From Rhodothermaceae bacterium (GTDB lineage: Bacteria > Bacteroidota > Rhodothermia > Rhodothermales > JAHQVL01), in NCBI GenBank assembly GCA_019634345.1, contig JAHQVL010000090.1, positions 1 to 37,512 of the forward strand: a stretch of 37,512 nucleotides of DNA, given 5' to 3'. Both the position numbers and the translations under genes were made by a program. Every line of letters starts with the position of its first letter. The stretch's first letter is position 1. The notes beneath the pieces were generated by a model, which saw only the letters and a program-made list of their open reading frames with translations, was not told where the DNA came from and did no database searches. Of this stretch, positions 1 through 8,791 are shown in pieces.

Positions 1-264
1 CAGATATTTAAAATGGTTGCTTCCGTTTAGTTGTTGGAATTGATACCGGCTTCTGGAGAACGAGGCAAGCAGTTTGATGTCTGCAAGGAAGAAAAACGGG
101 TAGACGTGCTCCGTAGTGACTTCAACGGGACCATTTGGTGTGGTTCTACTATATACACGCACTTGCGCGGGTTCGCTGGATTTTATACCACCGACTGCAT
201 GGACCGCAACGATATGTTCACGGGATGATTTTCCAAAGAGTGTGAAGTCTGAAGGTAATGCCAT
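1..264 (-). CDS. Family-B DNA polymerase, N-terminal fragment (cut by window edge)
   Basis: An open frame runs from an ATG at 264-262 on the minus strand without a stop to base 1, giving the first 88 residues of a longer protein. It contains LFGKSSREHIVAVHAV near residues 9-24, then VRVYSRTT and YPFFFLAD (about 55-62). This pattern resembles the N-terminus of the family-B DNA polymerases found in Bacteroidota and Rhodothermota, where a short LFG..(P/S)..IVAV strand is followed by an FPFFFL(S/T)D block. The polymerase and exonuclease motifs would lie outside the window, so the assignment rests only on the N-terminal pattern. The gene is divergent from the ABC ATPase at 430, with about 165 bp between them. 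If correct, the protein is a replicative-type or repair (Pol II-like) polymerase. Confidence 0.6.
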   Translation of the reverse strand, partial: MALPSDFTLFGKSSREHIVAVHAVGGIKSSEPAQVRVYSRTTPNGPVEVTTEHVYPFFFLADIKLLASFSRSRYQFQQLNGSNHFKYL

Positions 265-429
265 GCAGAATTTTACAATGACCCAAATTAAATGGGCCGA
301 AGTTTTAGTGCTGAGAGTTCGTTAGAAATATAAGGAATAGATGTGACATCCCTATGGCATCTCAATGTTGGCAAACGTACTATGCATCCAATGCGATACA
401 GAAATTTAGTTGTGAAATAGAACGATTGC

Positions 430-1068
430 ATGATTAGGCTTGATGTAGAGGGCATTTCTAAACGATTTATACGACGTCTATTATTCAAAGAGTTGTCATT
501 TACTCTTGAGGGAGGGCGTTCGCTAGCTATCACTGGTTCAAATGGGTCCGGGAAATCGACTCTGTTGCGAATTATTGCCGGGGTTATGACGCCCAATAAA
601 GGAAAGGTAGCATTAACGGTTGATGGAATAGGGCTTGAAGGGAATGAGCGTCCGTTACACGTAGGTTTTGTTGCGCCTTATTTTAATGTTTATGAAGGCT
701 TCAGTGCGCGAGAAAATCTCGACTTTGTCGCAAAGGTAAGGCGGATTGAAAATCCTAAAGATCGAATCGAAGAGGTGTTTTCCCTCGTTTCTCTCCAGCA
801 TCGAAGTGAGGACCTGGTAAAAACATATTCATCAGGCATGAAGCAGCGCCTTAAATTGGGCGTATCCATATTGACAAATCCACCCCTCTTGTTGCTTGAT
901 GAACCTACAACTACGTTAGACCTGGCGGGTATCGATATTGTACGCAAGGTGATGAAAAACCAGGTAGACCGTGGAGGATTATTGATAATGGCAACGAACA
1001 ATCCAGAGGAAGTTTCCTGGTGTGATTCGTCATTATCTATTGAAGATTTCAGGAAACGAACTGCCTAA
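430..1068 (+). CDS. ABC transporter ATP-binding protein (CcmA-like)
   Basis: A 212-residue single nucleotide-binding domain of an ABC transporter. Visible motifs are Walker A GSNGSGKST (36-44), signature YSSGMKQRL (133-141) and Walker B LLLLDEP (153-159). Length and layout fit the CcmA-like, short exporter ATPase group. Two usual catalytic residues are changed: the Q-loop region reads VAPYFNVYEG rather than carrying a Gln, and the switch (H-loop) His is replaced by Asn in ATNNPEE (N190). No permease gene is adjacent; the next gene, comF, is on the opposite strand and ends 11 bp away. The partner membrane subunit must therefore be elsewhere, and the substrate cannot be named. The ATG at 430 gives a normal N-terminus for the family. 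Confidence 0.85.
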   Translation: MIRLDVEGISKRFIRRLLFKELSFTLEGGRSLAITGSNGSGKSTLLRIIAGVMTPNKGKVALTVDGIGLEGNERPLHVGFVAPYFNVYEGFSARENLDFVAKVRRIENPKDRIEEVFSLVSLQHRSEDLVKTYSSGMKQRLKLGVSILTNPPLLLLDEPTTTLDLAGIDIVRKVMKNQVDRGGLLIMATNNPEEVSWCDSSLSIEDFRKRTA

Positions 1069-1079
1069 ATCTATTCAGC

Positions 1080-1784
1080 CTACCTACGGGTGAAGGCAAG
1101 AGTGGCAACATTGATAGGACCTGCACCTGCCTCATGCAGCGCTTTTGCTGCCGATAGAATTGTAGCTCCTGTAGTCATCACATCATCAATAAGGAGGATG
1201 TGCTTCTTAGTTATGCGTTCGGGTTTTTTTGTCGAAAACGCAGCAGCAACATTCTGTTGCCTTTCTTCGTGGGTAAGGCCAGTTTGAGAGCGCGTTGAGC
1301 GCTTTCGGACGAGCACATCCTCAATTAGAGAACCCTCTATCACTTCAGCGATCCCTTTTGCCAACAGCGTGCTTTGATTATAGCCTCTCTGGAGGAGACG
1401 CCGTCTATGCAGAGGAATAGGGATCAGTAATTCAGGCACGGAAGATGGGTAATATGCTTTTAGTCCATGACCCATCAAGGTACCTAACGCAATACCGTAG
1501 GAGGGCCTGTTTCCATACTTTAGATATTGATGCAGATTCTGAAGGGTGCCGGCGTGGTCAAAATACCAGTGCGTATATACCGAGTGAATCGGTATTTGCG
1601 ACGAATTGATTTGTTCAAGGTGGTTTTCAGCTTCTTTAGGATCAACCTTCTCAATAGTATTTAAACAGACCGGGCATACGGGAAGTTGATGCGTTTGGAG
1701 AGGGGAAGAACAAGTGATGCAACGCACCGGAATAAAAAAGTCCAGAAAATGGCTTGAAATTCGCATTATCGAAGGCACAGGCAT
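1080..1784 (-). CDS. comF: ComF family phosphoribosyltransferase-like protein
   Basis: A 234-residue ComF/GntX family protein. The N-terminus has a four-cysteine zinc-ribbon pattern (C22, C25, C37, C40). The C-terminal half is a type I phosphoribosyltransferase fold with the PRPP-binding loop ILLIDDVMTTGAT (196-208). The family motif PIPLHRRRLLQRGYNQS lies at about 122-138. ComF proteins support DNA uptake in naturally competent bacteria, and homologues elsewhere have an uncharacterised nucleotide-linked role; no other competence gene is visible in the window. It converges with the ABC ATPase gene (11 bp between stops) and is divergent from the histidine kinase (122 bp). Confidence 0.9.
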   Translation of the reverse strand: MPVPSIMRISSHFLDFFIPVRCITCSSPLQTHQLPVCPVCLNTIEKVDPKEAENHLEQINSSQIPIHSVYTHWYFDHAGTLQNLHQYLKYGNRPSYGIALGTLMGHGLKAYYPSSVPELLIPIPLHRRRLLQRGYNQSTLLAKGIAEVIEGSLIEDVLVRKRSTRSQTGLTHEERQQNVAAAFSTKKPERITKKHILLIDDVMTTGATILSAAKALHEAGAGPINVATLAFTRR

Positions 1785-1896
1785 TTCTGTCGAAAAATGA
1801 TTTTGGTGATGGTTGGAATGCGCTCCTTGATTAAGAAGTTCTTGTAGATGACGATCATACTGATGATAGTATCCATCGTACTTTCTATTCCTAGTC

Positions 1897-1909
1897 CATT
1901 CTTAGAATG
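1897..1909. promoter_or_regulatory. 13-bp palindrome over kinase start codon
   Basis: CATTCTTAGAATG is a perfect inverted repeat (CATTCT, one base, AGAATG). Its right arm contains the ATG start (1907-1909) of the histidine kinase gene. It could be an operator or could occlude the start in mRNA, but the stem is short and chance is possible. Confidence 0.2.
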
Positions 1910-4252
1910 ATTGAAGGTCGCCCTAAAAATGAGAACACATCACAGCCGAAAAACGAGCTGCGAGATATAGAGAATGATGCGCCGATTTTAGGCTCTATTT
2001 CTCTGCCTTCAGTCTTTGATGGGGCTGTAGAGCCTCATTTATTGATGGACCTCCAGGGACATATATTGGAAATCAACGAGGCTGGTGTCCAGTATTTCGG
2101 TCAACATCTCTTTGGGAAAGCCCCCGCAAGCCTATATAATTTTCTAGACGGAGAGTGTGCTCAACTTCTAACGTCGATGCTAACAGACATTCAAGAAATG
2201 CCATCAGGGGTTGTTGAGATTCAGCTTAAGAAGGAATCAGTTGGTTATTTAACGAACGAAATGGCGTACCAGCTGGTTGATAGTTCCGCTGGGCCTGTCG
2301 TTTACGCTCGATTTCATGATCAACAAGTTGTACGCTATCTCAATCGACTTCTGGAAGAGAAAGAGATATTCTTCAGAGGCGCTGAGCGGCTTGCTAACCT
2401 GGGGGCATGGGAGTTCTACCCAGAAGAGGGCCGAATAATATGGTCTGAAGAAGTCTATCACATATTCCAGATCTCAGATACATCGCGGCCACCCTCATTT
2501 GAGGAATATATGGCCAAAGTACATCATGATGACATAGAGAATTTAAAAGCGGTTATCGAAAATGCGATTCAGAACAGAGAAGGGTATGTGATTAAGCATC
2601 GTATCGTAACACCTGGTGGATCAATACGGTGGCTATCTGGGCGGGGAGATGTATTGCTCGATGATGAGGGAAATCTTGAAAAGATATACGGTACCGTCCA
2701 AGATATTACCGAGGAAGAGGAAATTCGGGAGGTGATGCGAAAATCGGAACAACGGATCCGTTTTCATCTGGATCGTTCTCCGCTGGGTTATATTGAATGG
2801 AACAGTAACTTTGAGGTAGTAGAATGGAATGAAGCTGCAGTAGAGATCTTTGGCTTTACAAAAGAAGAGGCATTGAGCGGCAAAGCGGATATAATACCAG
2901 AAGACGAGATGGAGTATGTGAGTTCGGTAGTGACTGATTTATTAAATGATGTGGGAGGGACGCACTCCGTAAATACCAATCTTACCAATACCGGTCAACG
3001 CATCACTGTAGAATGGTTTAATACGACGTTGAAGGGCGAAAACGGAGAAATAATTGGGATAGGCTCTATTGTGCAGGACATTTCACAACGCATTGAAGGC
3101 AAACAGCAACTTGAGAGCTATGCACATGATTTAGAGATTGCTCGCGACAAAGCAGAAAGTGCAGCAAAGGCAAAGAGTGAGTTCTTAGCCAATATGAGCC
3201 ATGAGATCCGGACGCCGATGAACGGAGTGATTGGTATGTCCAGCCTCTTGTTAGATACGCAGCTCGATGATGAACAACGCGACTATGTAGAGACGATAGT
3301 TCATTCAGGAGAATCATTACTGTCAATCATAAATGATATTCTCAATCTATCAAAGATAGAAGCTGGGAAGATTGAGCTGGAGTCGTTTCCTCTAAGTATC
3401 CAGGAGATCATTGAAAATACGTTCGATTTACTAGCCGCAAAAGCAGCTGAGAAAGAACTTGAGATGGTGTATTTCATTGCGCCAGACATTCCGCATCGAG
3501 TCATGGGAGATCCAACTCGAATTCAGCAAGTCGTACTAAATTTATTGGGCAACGCGATAAAATTTACAGAGAACGGTCATATCGCGGTTGCATTGGAGTC
3601 TGAGCGGGTAGACCCTGACCATTTGATGCTCACCATTCATGTCTCTGATACGGGTATTGGCATTCCGGCGGAGAAAATGGATCGGTTGTTCGAGGCGTTT
3701 TCGCAGGTAGATGCCTCTACAAATCGAAAATATGGGGGTACAGGTTTAGGACTGTCCATTTCGGTCCAACTTGCCCAGTTGATGGGAGGGAAAATTTCTG
3801 TTGAGAGTACTGAAGGCGTTGGATCGATGTTCTCTTTTTCATTTAGGGTCAAAACGAATCAGAAAAAGGCTGCCGTACGTTATGATCTTTCAGAACTCGA
3901 TGTATTGTTGGTTGAGTCCAACCCTATTTTGCAGAAGATGATTGGGTCTTATCTGGAAAAGTTAAACTGTAATTGGACCGTGGTGCCGAACAAGAAGAGT
4001 ATGCTAAATACTTTGCAAACCGAGGCGAAGTGTTTTGATGCGATTCTATTGGAGAGCACGCTAGAAGGGGAGAGCGCATTTACTGTTGCAGAAGAGATTA
4101 AGGCCTGTGGAAGATCGGCTCCATCCATTGTGCTTCTTACATCGATTACAGATAGAAAAGAATATAAAGGGTTTTTTGGACGGCTAACGAAGCCTATACA
4201 TATTAAAAATTTGTACCGTACCTTAAAAAAAGTAGGCGTACTTCAAAAATAA
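1907..4252 (+). CDS. PAS-domain hybrid histidine kinase with degenerate receiver
   Basis: A 781-residue sensor kinase with no membrane segment, so probably a cytosolic sensor. Domains in order are three PAS domains (about 34-145, 153-270, 280-395; the last two end in PAC-like GTVQDI and GSIVQDIS), HisKA with H432 in [11 protein letters not shown], and HATPase_c with an N-box (N545, N549), G1 DTGIGIP (581-587) and G2 GGTGLGL (610-616). A C-terminal receiver-like domain spans about 661-781. It is degenerate: the acidic pocket reads LLVESN (E670, S671), and the phospho-acceptor position is Glu (E716 in AILLES) instead of Asp, while T745 and K762 (TKPI) are kept. There is no HPt domain and no adjacent response regulator, so the output partner is unknown. 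ATG at 1907 is the only good start. Confidence 0.93.
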   Translation: MIEGRPKNENTSQPKNELRDIENDAPILGSISLPSVFDGAVEPHLLMDLQGHILEINEAGVQYFGQHLFGKAPASLYNFLDGECAQLLTSMLTDIQEMPSGVVEIQLKKESVGYLTNEMAYQLVDSSAGPVVYARFHDQQVVRYLNRLLEEKEIFFRGAERLANLGAWEFYPEEGRIIWSEEVYHIFQISDTSRPPSFEEYMAKVHHDDIENLKAVIENAIQNREGYVIKHRIVTPGGSIRWLSGRGDVLLDDEGNLEKIYGTVQDITEEEEIREVMRKSEQRIRFHLDRSPLGYIEWNSNFEVVEWNEAAVEIFGFTKEEALSGKADIIPEDEMEYVSSVVTDLLNDVGGTHSVNTNLTNTGQRITVEWFNTTLKGENGEIIGIGSIVQDISQRIEGKQQLESYAHDLEIARDKAESAAKAKSEFLANMSHEIRTPMNGVIGMSSLLLDTQLDDEQRDYVETIVHSGESLLSIINDILNLSKIEAGKIELESFPLSIQEIIENTFDLLAAKAAEKELEMVYFIAPDIPHRVMGDPTRIQQVVLNLLGNAIKFTENGHIAVALESERVDPDHLMLTIHVSDTGIGIPAEKMDRLFEAFSQVDASTNRKYGGTGLGLSISVQLAQLMGGKISVESTEGVGSMFSFSFRVKTNQKKAAVRYDLSELDVLLVESNPILQKMIGSYLEKLNCNWTVVPNKKSMLNTLQTEAKCFDAILLESTLEGESAFTVAEEIKACGRSAPSIVLLTSITDRKEYKGFFGRLTKPIHIKNLYRTLKKVGVLQK

Positions 4253-4283
4253 ATCATTAATAGCAGTTCTCCTTCCAATTAGT

Positions 4284-4356
4284 AATAATTTATATTTCAA
4301 GTGTACAAATTATTGGTTCTTATACTTTCAAATTGCGTATGAGTCTGATATGACTC
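4284..4356 (+). promoter_or_regulatory. AT-rich inverted repeat and small hairpin upstream of the orphan gene
   Basis: The gap of 145 bp after the kinase holds two inverted repeats. AATAATTT (4284-4291) pairs with AAATTATT (4307-4314). GAGTC (4341-4345) pairs with GACTC (4352-4356) around a TGATAT loop, followed by TTTAAAT. The first may end kinase transcription and the second would lie in the leader of the next gene. Neither is strong. Confidence 0.25.
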
Positions 4357-4397
4357 TTTAAATAAGGCCAATACAAATCAAGTTAAGAGGTGATCGT

Positions 4398-4697
4398 GTG
4401 GCGAAAAACAGAAGAGGCATGCTCATCAAAAATACAAATGATCGAGCAGTAACTATAGAAATGAAAAATAGAGATATTCTTCTCAATCCCGGTGAAGAGA
4501 AGTTTATTACCGCAGAAGAAGTTCGAGATGAACAATTACGTGCAAAGCTCCAGGTGCGGGCGGTGAGCATTGTTCGGCCGTCAACAGAAGATGAGGAAGT
4601 TGAACTAATGAAAGAGATCGAGTCATTGGCGATTCATCAGGGCGAGCCCGATGGTGAAGAAGATGTCCAGAATTCTCCCGATTCAATGTCCTCCTAG
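4398..4697 (+). CDS. Small orphan protein with acidic tail
   Basis: A 99-residue protein I do not recognise. The GTG start at 4398 is supported by an AGAGGTGA Shine-Dalgarno-like sequence a few bases upstream. The N-terminal 57 residues are basic and appear beta-rich, with alternating hydrophobic positions (MLIKNTND, VTIEMKNRDI, VRAVSIV) and the loop NPGEEKFITAEEV. The last 40 residues are strongly acidic and probably disordered (EDEEVELMKEIE, GEPDGEEDVQ). There is no signal peptide or membrane segment. It lies 27 bp before the DUF3524 glycosyltransferase gene on the same strand, so the two are probably cotranscribed, which makes a role alongside that enzyme possible but unproven. Confidence 0.75.
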   Translation: MAKNRRGMLIKNTNDRAVTIEMKNRDILLNPGEEKFITAEEVRDEQLRAKLQVRAVSIVRPSTEDEEVELMKEIESLAIHQGEPDGEEDVQNSPDSMSS

Positions 4698-4724
4698 AGT
4701 TAACTAGGGCTCAAACCTACGTTT

Positions 4725-5888
4725 ATGAAAGTCTTAGCGCTTGAGCCCTGGTATGGGGGATCTCATCGAAACTTCTTAGATGGCCTATCAACCCATAGTA
4801 AGCATGATTATCATGTGATTACTATGTCCGCCCGTTTTTGGAAGTGGCGAATGCATGGTGGTGCAGTGACCATGGCGCGAAAAGCGCTAGAGGTTATAGA
4901 AAAGGAGGGTCCGCCTGACGTTCTATTTGCAACTGATATGCTAAACGTGCCTGCGTTCTTATCGTTAACGCGGCACGTATTGTCTAATACCCCTCTTGTG
5001 TTGTATGTGCACGAGAATCAATTAACCTATCCCTTAAAAGAAGGCGTAGAGCGGGATTATACCTACGCCTATATTAATTACCTTTCCTGTTTGGCAGCAG
5101 ATCGGGTCGTCTTCAATTCTGCCTATCACATGGATGAATATCTGGAGGCCCTTCCAGGCATGCTGCGGGCGTTTCCAGACTATAATCATTTACACAGTGT
5201 GCAGTTAATCCGGCAGAAAAGTGTCGTGCTTCACCTGGGTATGGATCTGCGAGCACATGATTTGCATGCGATAAAAAAGACCCATCGGAGCCGTACCCAT
5301 ATGGCAGACTTGCCTATTGTTCTGTGGAATCAGCGCTGGGAATACGACAAAAACCCAGAAGCCTTCTTCCGAATGATGAATCGGCTCGATGATGCAGGGT
5401 GTTCTTTTCGGCTCATACTGGCAGGTGAGCATTTTGAAGAGCAGCCAAAAGAGTTTGAGAAAGCCTTTAATCGATATGCTGAGCGCATCTTACACTATGG
5501 GTATGCAGAGGACTTTGAGGAATATAGTTCGTTGCTGCACCAGGCGGATATCATAGTTTCTACCGCGATTCACGAGTTTTTTGGTATCGCCGTGTTAGAG
5601 GCCATTTATTGTGGCTGCCATCCCCTTCTTCCAAATAAATTAAGTTACCCAGAACTTATCCCTTCATCCTTGCACAAGCCATTACTACATGCTCCAACCT
5701 TATATAAGGATGAAGATCATCTCTTTAAAATTCTATATGCTATCCTGATGGGTAAGGAACGCCCCTTGCCCATTGAAACATTACGTGAGATCAGCAATCA
5801 TCTGGATTGGCGCGAACAAATTCAATACTACGATTCCGTATTGGAAGAGGTCACCCGAACGGATTCTACCCCGTTTGCCCTTGCCTGA
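4725..5888 (+). CDS. DUF3524 glycosyltransferase (GTDC1 / tRNA-queuosine mannosyltransferase-like)
   Basis: A 387-residue GT-B glycosyltransferase. The N-terminus (ALEPWYGGSH at 5-14, then ITMSARFWKWRMHGGA at 32-47) is the DUF3524 signature shared with animal GTDC1, which begins with a similar E.(F/W)YGGSH and P.KKW.WR pattern. Other conserved blocks are HENQLTYP (96-103), WNQRWEYDKNPE (201-212) and the GT4-type EX7E motif E284-x7-E292. Animal GTDC1 (QTMAN) transfers mannose from GDP-mannose to queuosine in tRNA-Asp. The bacterial homologue may modify queuosine tRNA or another acceptor; the sequence cannot say which. It is cytosolic, with no signal or membrane segment. It follows the 99-residue orphan gene by 27 bp. 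Confidence 0.85.
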   Translation: MKVLALEPWYGGSHRNFLDGLSTHSKHDYHVITMSARFWKWRMHGGAVTMARKALEVIEKEGPPDVLFATDMLNVPAFLSLTRHVLSNTPLVLYVHENQLTYPLKEGVERDYTYAYINYLSCLAADRVVFNSAYHMDEYLEALPGMLRAFPDYNHLHSVQLIRQKSVVLHLGMDLRAHDLHAIKKTHRSRTHMADLPIVLWNQRWEYDKNPEAFFRMMNRLDDAGCSFRLILAGEHFEEQPKEFEKAFNRYAERILHYGYAEDFEEYSSLLHQADIIVSTAIHEFFGIAVLEAIYCGCHPLLPNKLSYPELIPSSLHKPLLHAPTLYKDEDHLFKILYAILMGKERPLPIETLREISNHLDWREQIQYYDSVLEEVTRTDSTPFALA

Positions 5889-5903
5889 GTTGATTTCACA
5901 ACG

Positions 5904-5936
5904 TGTGTAGCCAGGCAACTCCACACATCTCTTTGT
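5904..5936 (+). terminator. Possible weak terminator after the DUF3524 gene
   Basis: Just after the stop codon a TGTGT arm pairs with ACACA about 15 bases later and is followed by TCTCTTTG. The stem is short and the tail is not a clean T-run, so this is tentative. Confidence 0.2.
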
Positions 5937-6064
5937 CCATGTAAGTAATTCTATATCAAGGAATTGCCGTGGCCTCTAAGTACTGTAAGGACAAATAGTT
6001 GACCCACTTCATCCCCCCTCTTTGTAGTTGTCGACAGACTAAAAAATCACATCGAAATTCCGAT

Positions 6065-7342
6065 ATGCCAGTGTCATCGAATGGTCGAATTTTAATGCTG
6101 TTGGAAAATAACGGCTATCCCGGGGATACGAGGGTGCGCCGGGAAGCATTGGCTCTTGTAGAGGCAGGGTTCCAGGTAGCAGTAATCGCTCCTCGTGAAG
6201 GTGTCGAGCCTTCCTATGAAATTGTAGATGGAGTGAGTGTATATCGATATCCTCCTCCAAGAGAGCACGACAGTGTCCTAGGGTTTGCGTGGGAGTTTTT
6301 CTACTCGACAGCCGCTGCCTTTTTTGTGTCTTTCAAAGTAGCGATGAAAGAGGGCTTTGACGCAATCCATGCTCATAGTCCACCTGACACCCTTTTTGCA
6401 GTTGGTTTGTTTTATAAACTCTTTGGGAAAAAATTTGTGTTTGATCATCACGATTTATCTCCAGAGTTGTATCAAGCAAGATCAGGGGGTAATGGCAATC
6501 CGATCTTGTACAAGACGTTGCTATTCTTAGAGCGCATGACGTTTTGGACGTCAGACCTTGCTATCGCTACAAATGAGTCGTATAGGAAAATTGCCATGGA
6601 AAGGGGGGGAGTACCATACGAGAAGACCGTAGTTGTGCGCAATGGTCCGCCGTTGACGTTGTTGGGCAATCACAAGCCGTACGCACACCTGGCGGAGTCC
6701 GGCAAAACATTGTTGGGTTATGTAGGAGCAATCAGTATTCAGGATGGCCTGGAGTACCTGGTTGAAGCCATGGATCACATGAAGCGAACCCATCGTCGTA
6801 CGGATGTATTGTGTATTGTGATGGGCGATGGAGATGATTTGTCAAGGATCAAAGGTTTGGTAAAAGAAAAGGACCTGGATGACCTCTTTTTGTTTACCGG
6901 GTGGTTAGAGAGAGAGGAGTTGGGCCGATACCTGGCATCCATTGATATTGGTGTTGATCCAGATCCCTCGAACCCCTTCAATGATAAGTGCACCATGATT
7001 AAAATGACCGAATACATGGTGTATGGGAAGCCTATTGTTGCATTTGACTTACCGGAGCATCGGTATACAGCAGGGGATTCGGCTATCTATGTTGCTGATA
7101 ATGATCCCTTGAAGTTTTCAGAAGCCGTCCTTGACTTAATGGATCATCCTGCCAAACGGACTGAGTTAGGGCAGAAAGGGCTCTATAGAGCAAAAACTGA
7201 AATTGCCTGGGAATATTCAGTACCGCACCTGGTGAAGAGTTATCATCAACTGTTTGGCCGGCAGGTGAACGTTGTCCCTAAAGTTAGTTCGGATGTGCAA
7301 GAGGAATTGGTTTTAGGCAGCCACAGCGGAGTAGAAGGATAG
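6065..7342 (+). CDS. Glycosyltransferase family 4 protein
   Basis: A GT-B fold glycosyltransferase of about 425 residues. It opens with RILMLLENNGYPGDTRVRRE, typical of GT4 enzymes acting on nucleotide sugars in envelope or capsule glycan synthesis. Further blocks are AHSPPDTLFAVG, FDHHDLSPELY, GYVGAISIQDGLEYLVEAM and a C-terminal donor site with NPFNDKCTMIKMTEYM, whose last Glu stands where GT4 enzymes keep a catalytic-site Glu. A TTG in frame at 5999 would add 22 polar, Cys/His-containing residues not expected in the family, so the ATG at 6065 is preferred, although neither start has a clear ribosome binding site. Donor and acceptor cannot be read from the sequence. It lies downstream of the DUF3524 gene and converges with icd. 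Confidence 0.88.
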   Translation: MPVSSNGRILMLLENNGYPGDTRVRREALALVEAGFQVAVIAPREGVEPSYEIVDGVSVYRYPPPREHDSVLGFAWEFFYSTAAAFFVSFKVAMKEGFDAIHAHSPPDTLFAVGLFYKLFGKKFVFDHHDLSPELYQARSGGNGNPILYKTLLFLERMTFWTSDLAIATNESYRKIAMERGGVPYEKTVVVRNGPPLTLLGNHKPYAHLAESGKTLLGYVGAISIQDGLEYLVEAMDHMKRTHRRTDVLCIVMGDGDDLSRIKGLVKEKDLDDLFLFTGWLEREELGRYLASIDIGVDPDPSNPFNDKCTMIKMTEYMVYGKPIVAFDLPEHRYTAGDSAIYVADNDPLKFSEAVLDLMDHPAKRTELGQKGLYRAKTEIAWEYSVPHLVKSYHQLFGRQVNVVPKVSSDVQEELVLGSHSGVEG

Positions 7343-7362
7343 GTATACGTGAAGCTTTTGGC

Positions 7363-7391
7363 AGCGTGCCAGGTGTTTTTCCTGACACGCT
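7363..7391. terminator. Bidirectional terminator hairpin between GT4 gene and icd
   Basis: AGCGTGCCAGG (7363-7373) pairs with CCTGACACGCT (7381-7391) with one mismatch across a TGTTTTT loop. It lies in the 63 bp between convergent stop codons, the expected place for a shared terminator. Confidence 0.65.
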
Positions 7392-7405
7392 ACCTTCCGT
7401 CATAT

Positions 7406-8650
7406 TCAACCCATGTTGTTAACCATGGCTTGCGCAAACTCGCTTGTTTTAAGGAGTTTAGCGCCTTCCATCAGGCGTTCGAAGTCGTAAGTGACCGTCT
7501 TCTGAGTAATGGTTTTCTCCAGAGAAGAGACAATGATGTCTGCCGCTTCCTTCCATCCCATGTGACGAAGCATCATTTCTCCAGATAAGATCACAGAGCC
7601 AGGATTTACCTTGTCTTGTCCTGCATATTTTGGAGCTGTACCGTGTGTAGCCTCAAAAATGGACATTCCCGTATCGTAGTTGATGTTTGCGCCAGGAGCA
7701 ATCCCGATACCACCAACCTGCGCTGCCAACGCATCTGAGATGTAGTCTCCATTCAGGTTCATCGTAGCGATAACGCTGTATTCTGCTGGCCGGGTAAGAA
7801 TTTGTTGCAGGAATGCATCCGCAATAACGTCTTTGATGATGAGTCCATTAGGCAGTTTACACCAGGGGCCTCCATCCAATTCTACAGCGCCAAATTCCTC
7901 TTTGGCGAGCTCGTAGCCCCAATCACGAAATGCTCCTTCCGTGAATTTCATGATGTTGCCTTTGTGAACGAGAGTTACGCTAGGCAGGTTCTCTTCTAGG
8001 GCATAGTTGATCGCAGCGCGAACAAGACGTTTTGTGCCTTCAGAAGAGATCGGCTTTATTCCAAGTCCGCTGGTTTCAGGGAAGCGAATGGTGGAAGCGC
8101 CCAGCTCATTTTGTAGAAACTGGACAAGCTTTTTGTTCAGGTCCGAGCCGCTCTGGTATTCAATTCCGGCATAAATGTCTTCCGAGTTTTCCCGGAAGAT
8201 GATCATGTTAACCTTCTCAGGGTGCTTGACAGGGGAAGGTACACCATCAAACCATCGCACAGGGCGAACGCATGCGTAAAGGTCTAACTTCTGCCGAAGC
8301 GCCACATTAAGGGATCGAATACCCCCGCCAACGGGTGTTGTGAGGGGCCCTTTGATGGACACAAGGTAGTTTTTGATAGCTTCAAGAGTATCGTTAGGTA
8401 GCCATTCATTTACCGAGTCATGGGCTTTCTCGCCGGCGAATACTTCAAACCATACTATTTTCCGGCTGGAACCATATGCTTTCTCTACAGCTGAGTCAAA
8501 TACATGCTGAGCGGCACGCCAGATGTCCGGGCCAATTCCGTCCCCTTCGATAAAGGGAATAATGGGGTTATTGGGTACAACCAATTGGCCATCTTTTAAT
8601 GTGATGGCCTCGCCCTCAGCGGGAGGAGTCAAATGAGAATAGGTAGGCAT
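7406..8650 (-). CDS. icd: NADP-dependent isocitrate dehydrogenase
   Basis: A 414-residue E. coli-type isocitrate dehydrogenase, which oxidatively decarboxylates isocitrate to 2-oxoglutarate in the TCA cycle. The substrate loop [17 protein letters not shown] (104-120) includes S113, the residue phosphorylated by AceK in E. coli, at the same number. [13 protein letters not shown] (152-164) and [17 protein letters not shown] (336-352) are intact. K341-Y342 match the NADP-selecting Lys-Tyr pair of the E. coli enzyme, so NADP is the likely cofactor. No aceK is visible in the window. The ATG at 8650 gives the normal N-terminus. The gene stands alone, with a palindrome about 80 bp upstream that may be an operator. 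Confidence 0.97.
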   Translation of the reverse strand: MPTYSHLTPPAEGEAITLKDGQLVVPNNPIIPFIEGDGIGPDIWRAAQHVFDSAVEKAYGSSRKIVWFEVFAGEKAHDSVNEWLPNDTLEAIKNYLVSIKGPLTTPVGGGIRSLNVALRQKLDLYACVRPVRWFDGVPSPVKHPEKVNMIIFRENSEDIYAGIEYQSGSDLNKKLVQFLQNELGASTIRFPETSGLGIKPISSEGTKRLVRAAINYALEENLPSVTLVHKGNIMKFTEGAFRDWGYELAKEEFGAVELDGGPWCKLPNGLIIKDVIADAFLQQILTRPAEYSVIATMNLNGDYISDALAAQVGGIGIAPGANINYDTGMSIFEATHGTAPKYAGQDKVNPGSVILSGEMMLRHMGWKEAADIIVSSLEKTITQKTVTYDFERLMEGAKLLKTSEFAQAMVNNMG

Positions 8651-8726
8651 TGCAAACTATATCTAAGAATGTAAATGAATAAGATCAGAGTAGGCTGATA
8701 AACAGGCCAAAGGATATGGTTTGCTG

Positions 8727-8743
8727 TTAGGAAACGTTCCTAA
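8727..8743. promoter_or_regulatory. Inverted repeat upstream of icd
   Basis: TTAGGAA and TTCCTAA are perfect 7-base arms around ACG, about 77 bp before the icd start. On the minus strand no T-run follows, so it looks more like an operator than a terminator for the upstream glycosyltransferase. Confidence 0.35.
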
Positions 8744-8791
8744 TTTCTCGCTTTTTCGTATTAAATTAGCGAAAGTGAGCCGTCCTGGGCT

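Noticed and set aside
31..325. Two plus-strand open frames of 65-69 codons at the left edge
   Set aside because: They lie antisense to the polymerase frame that reads to the edge, have no ribosome binding site and no recognisable family.
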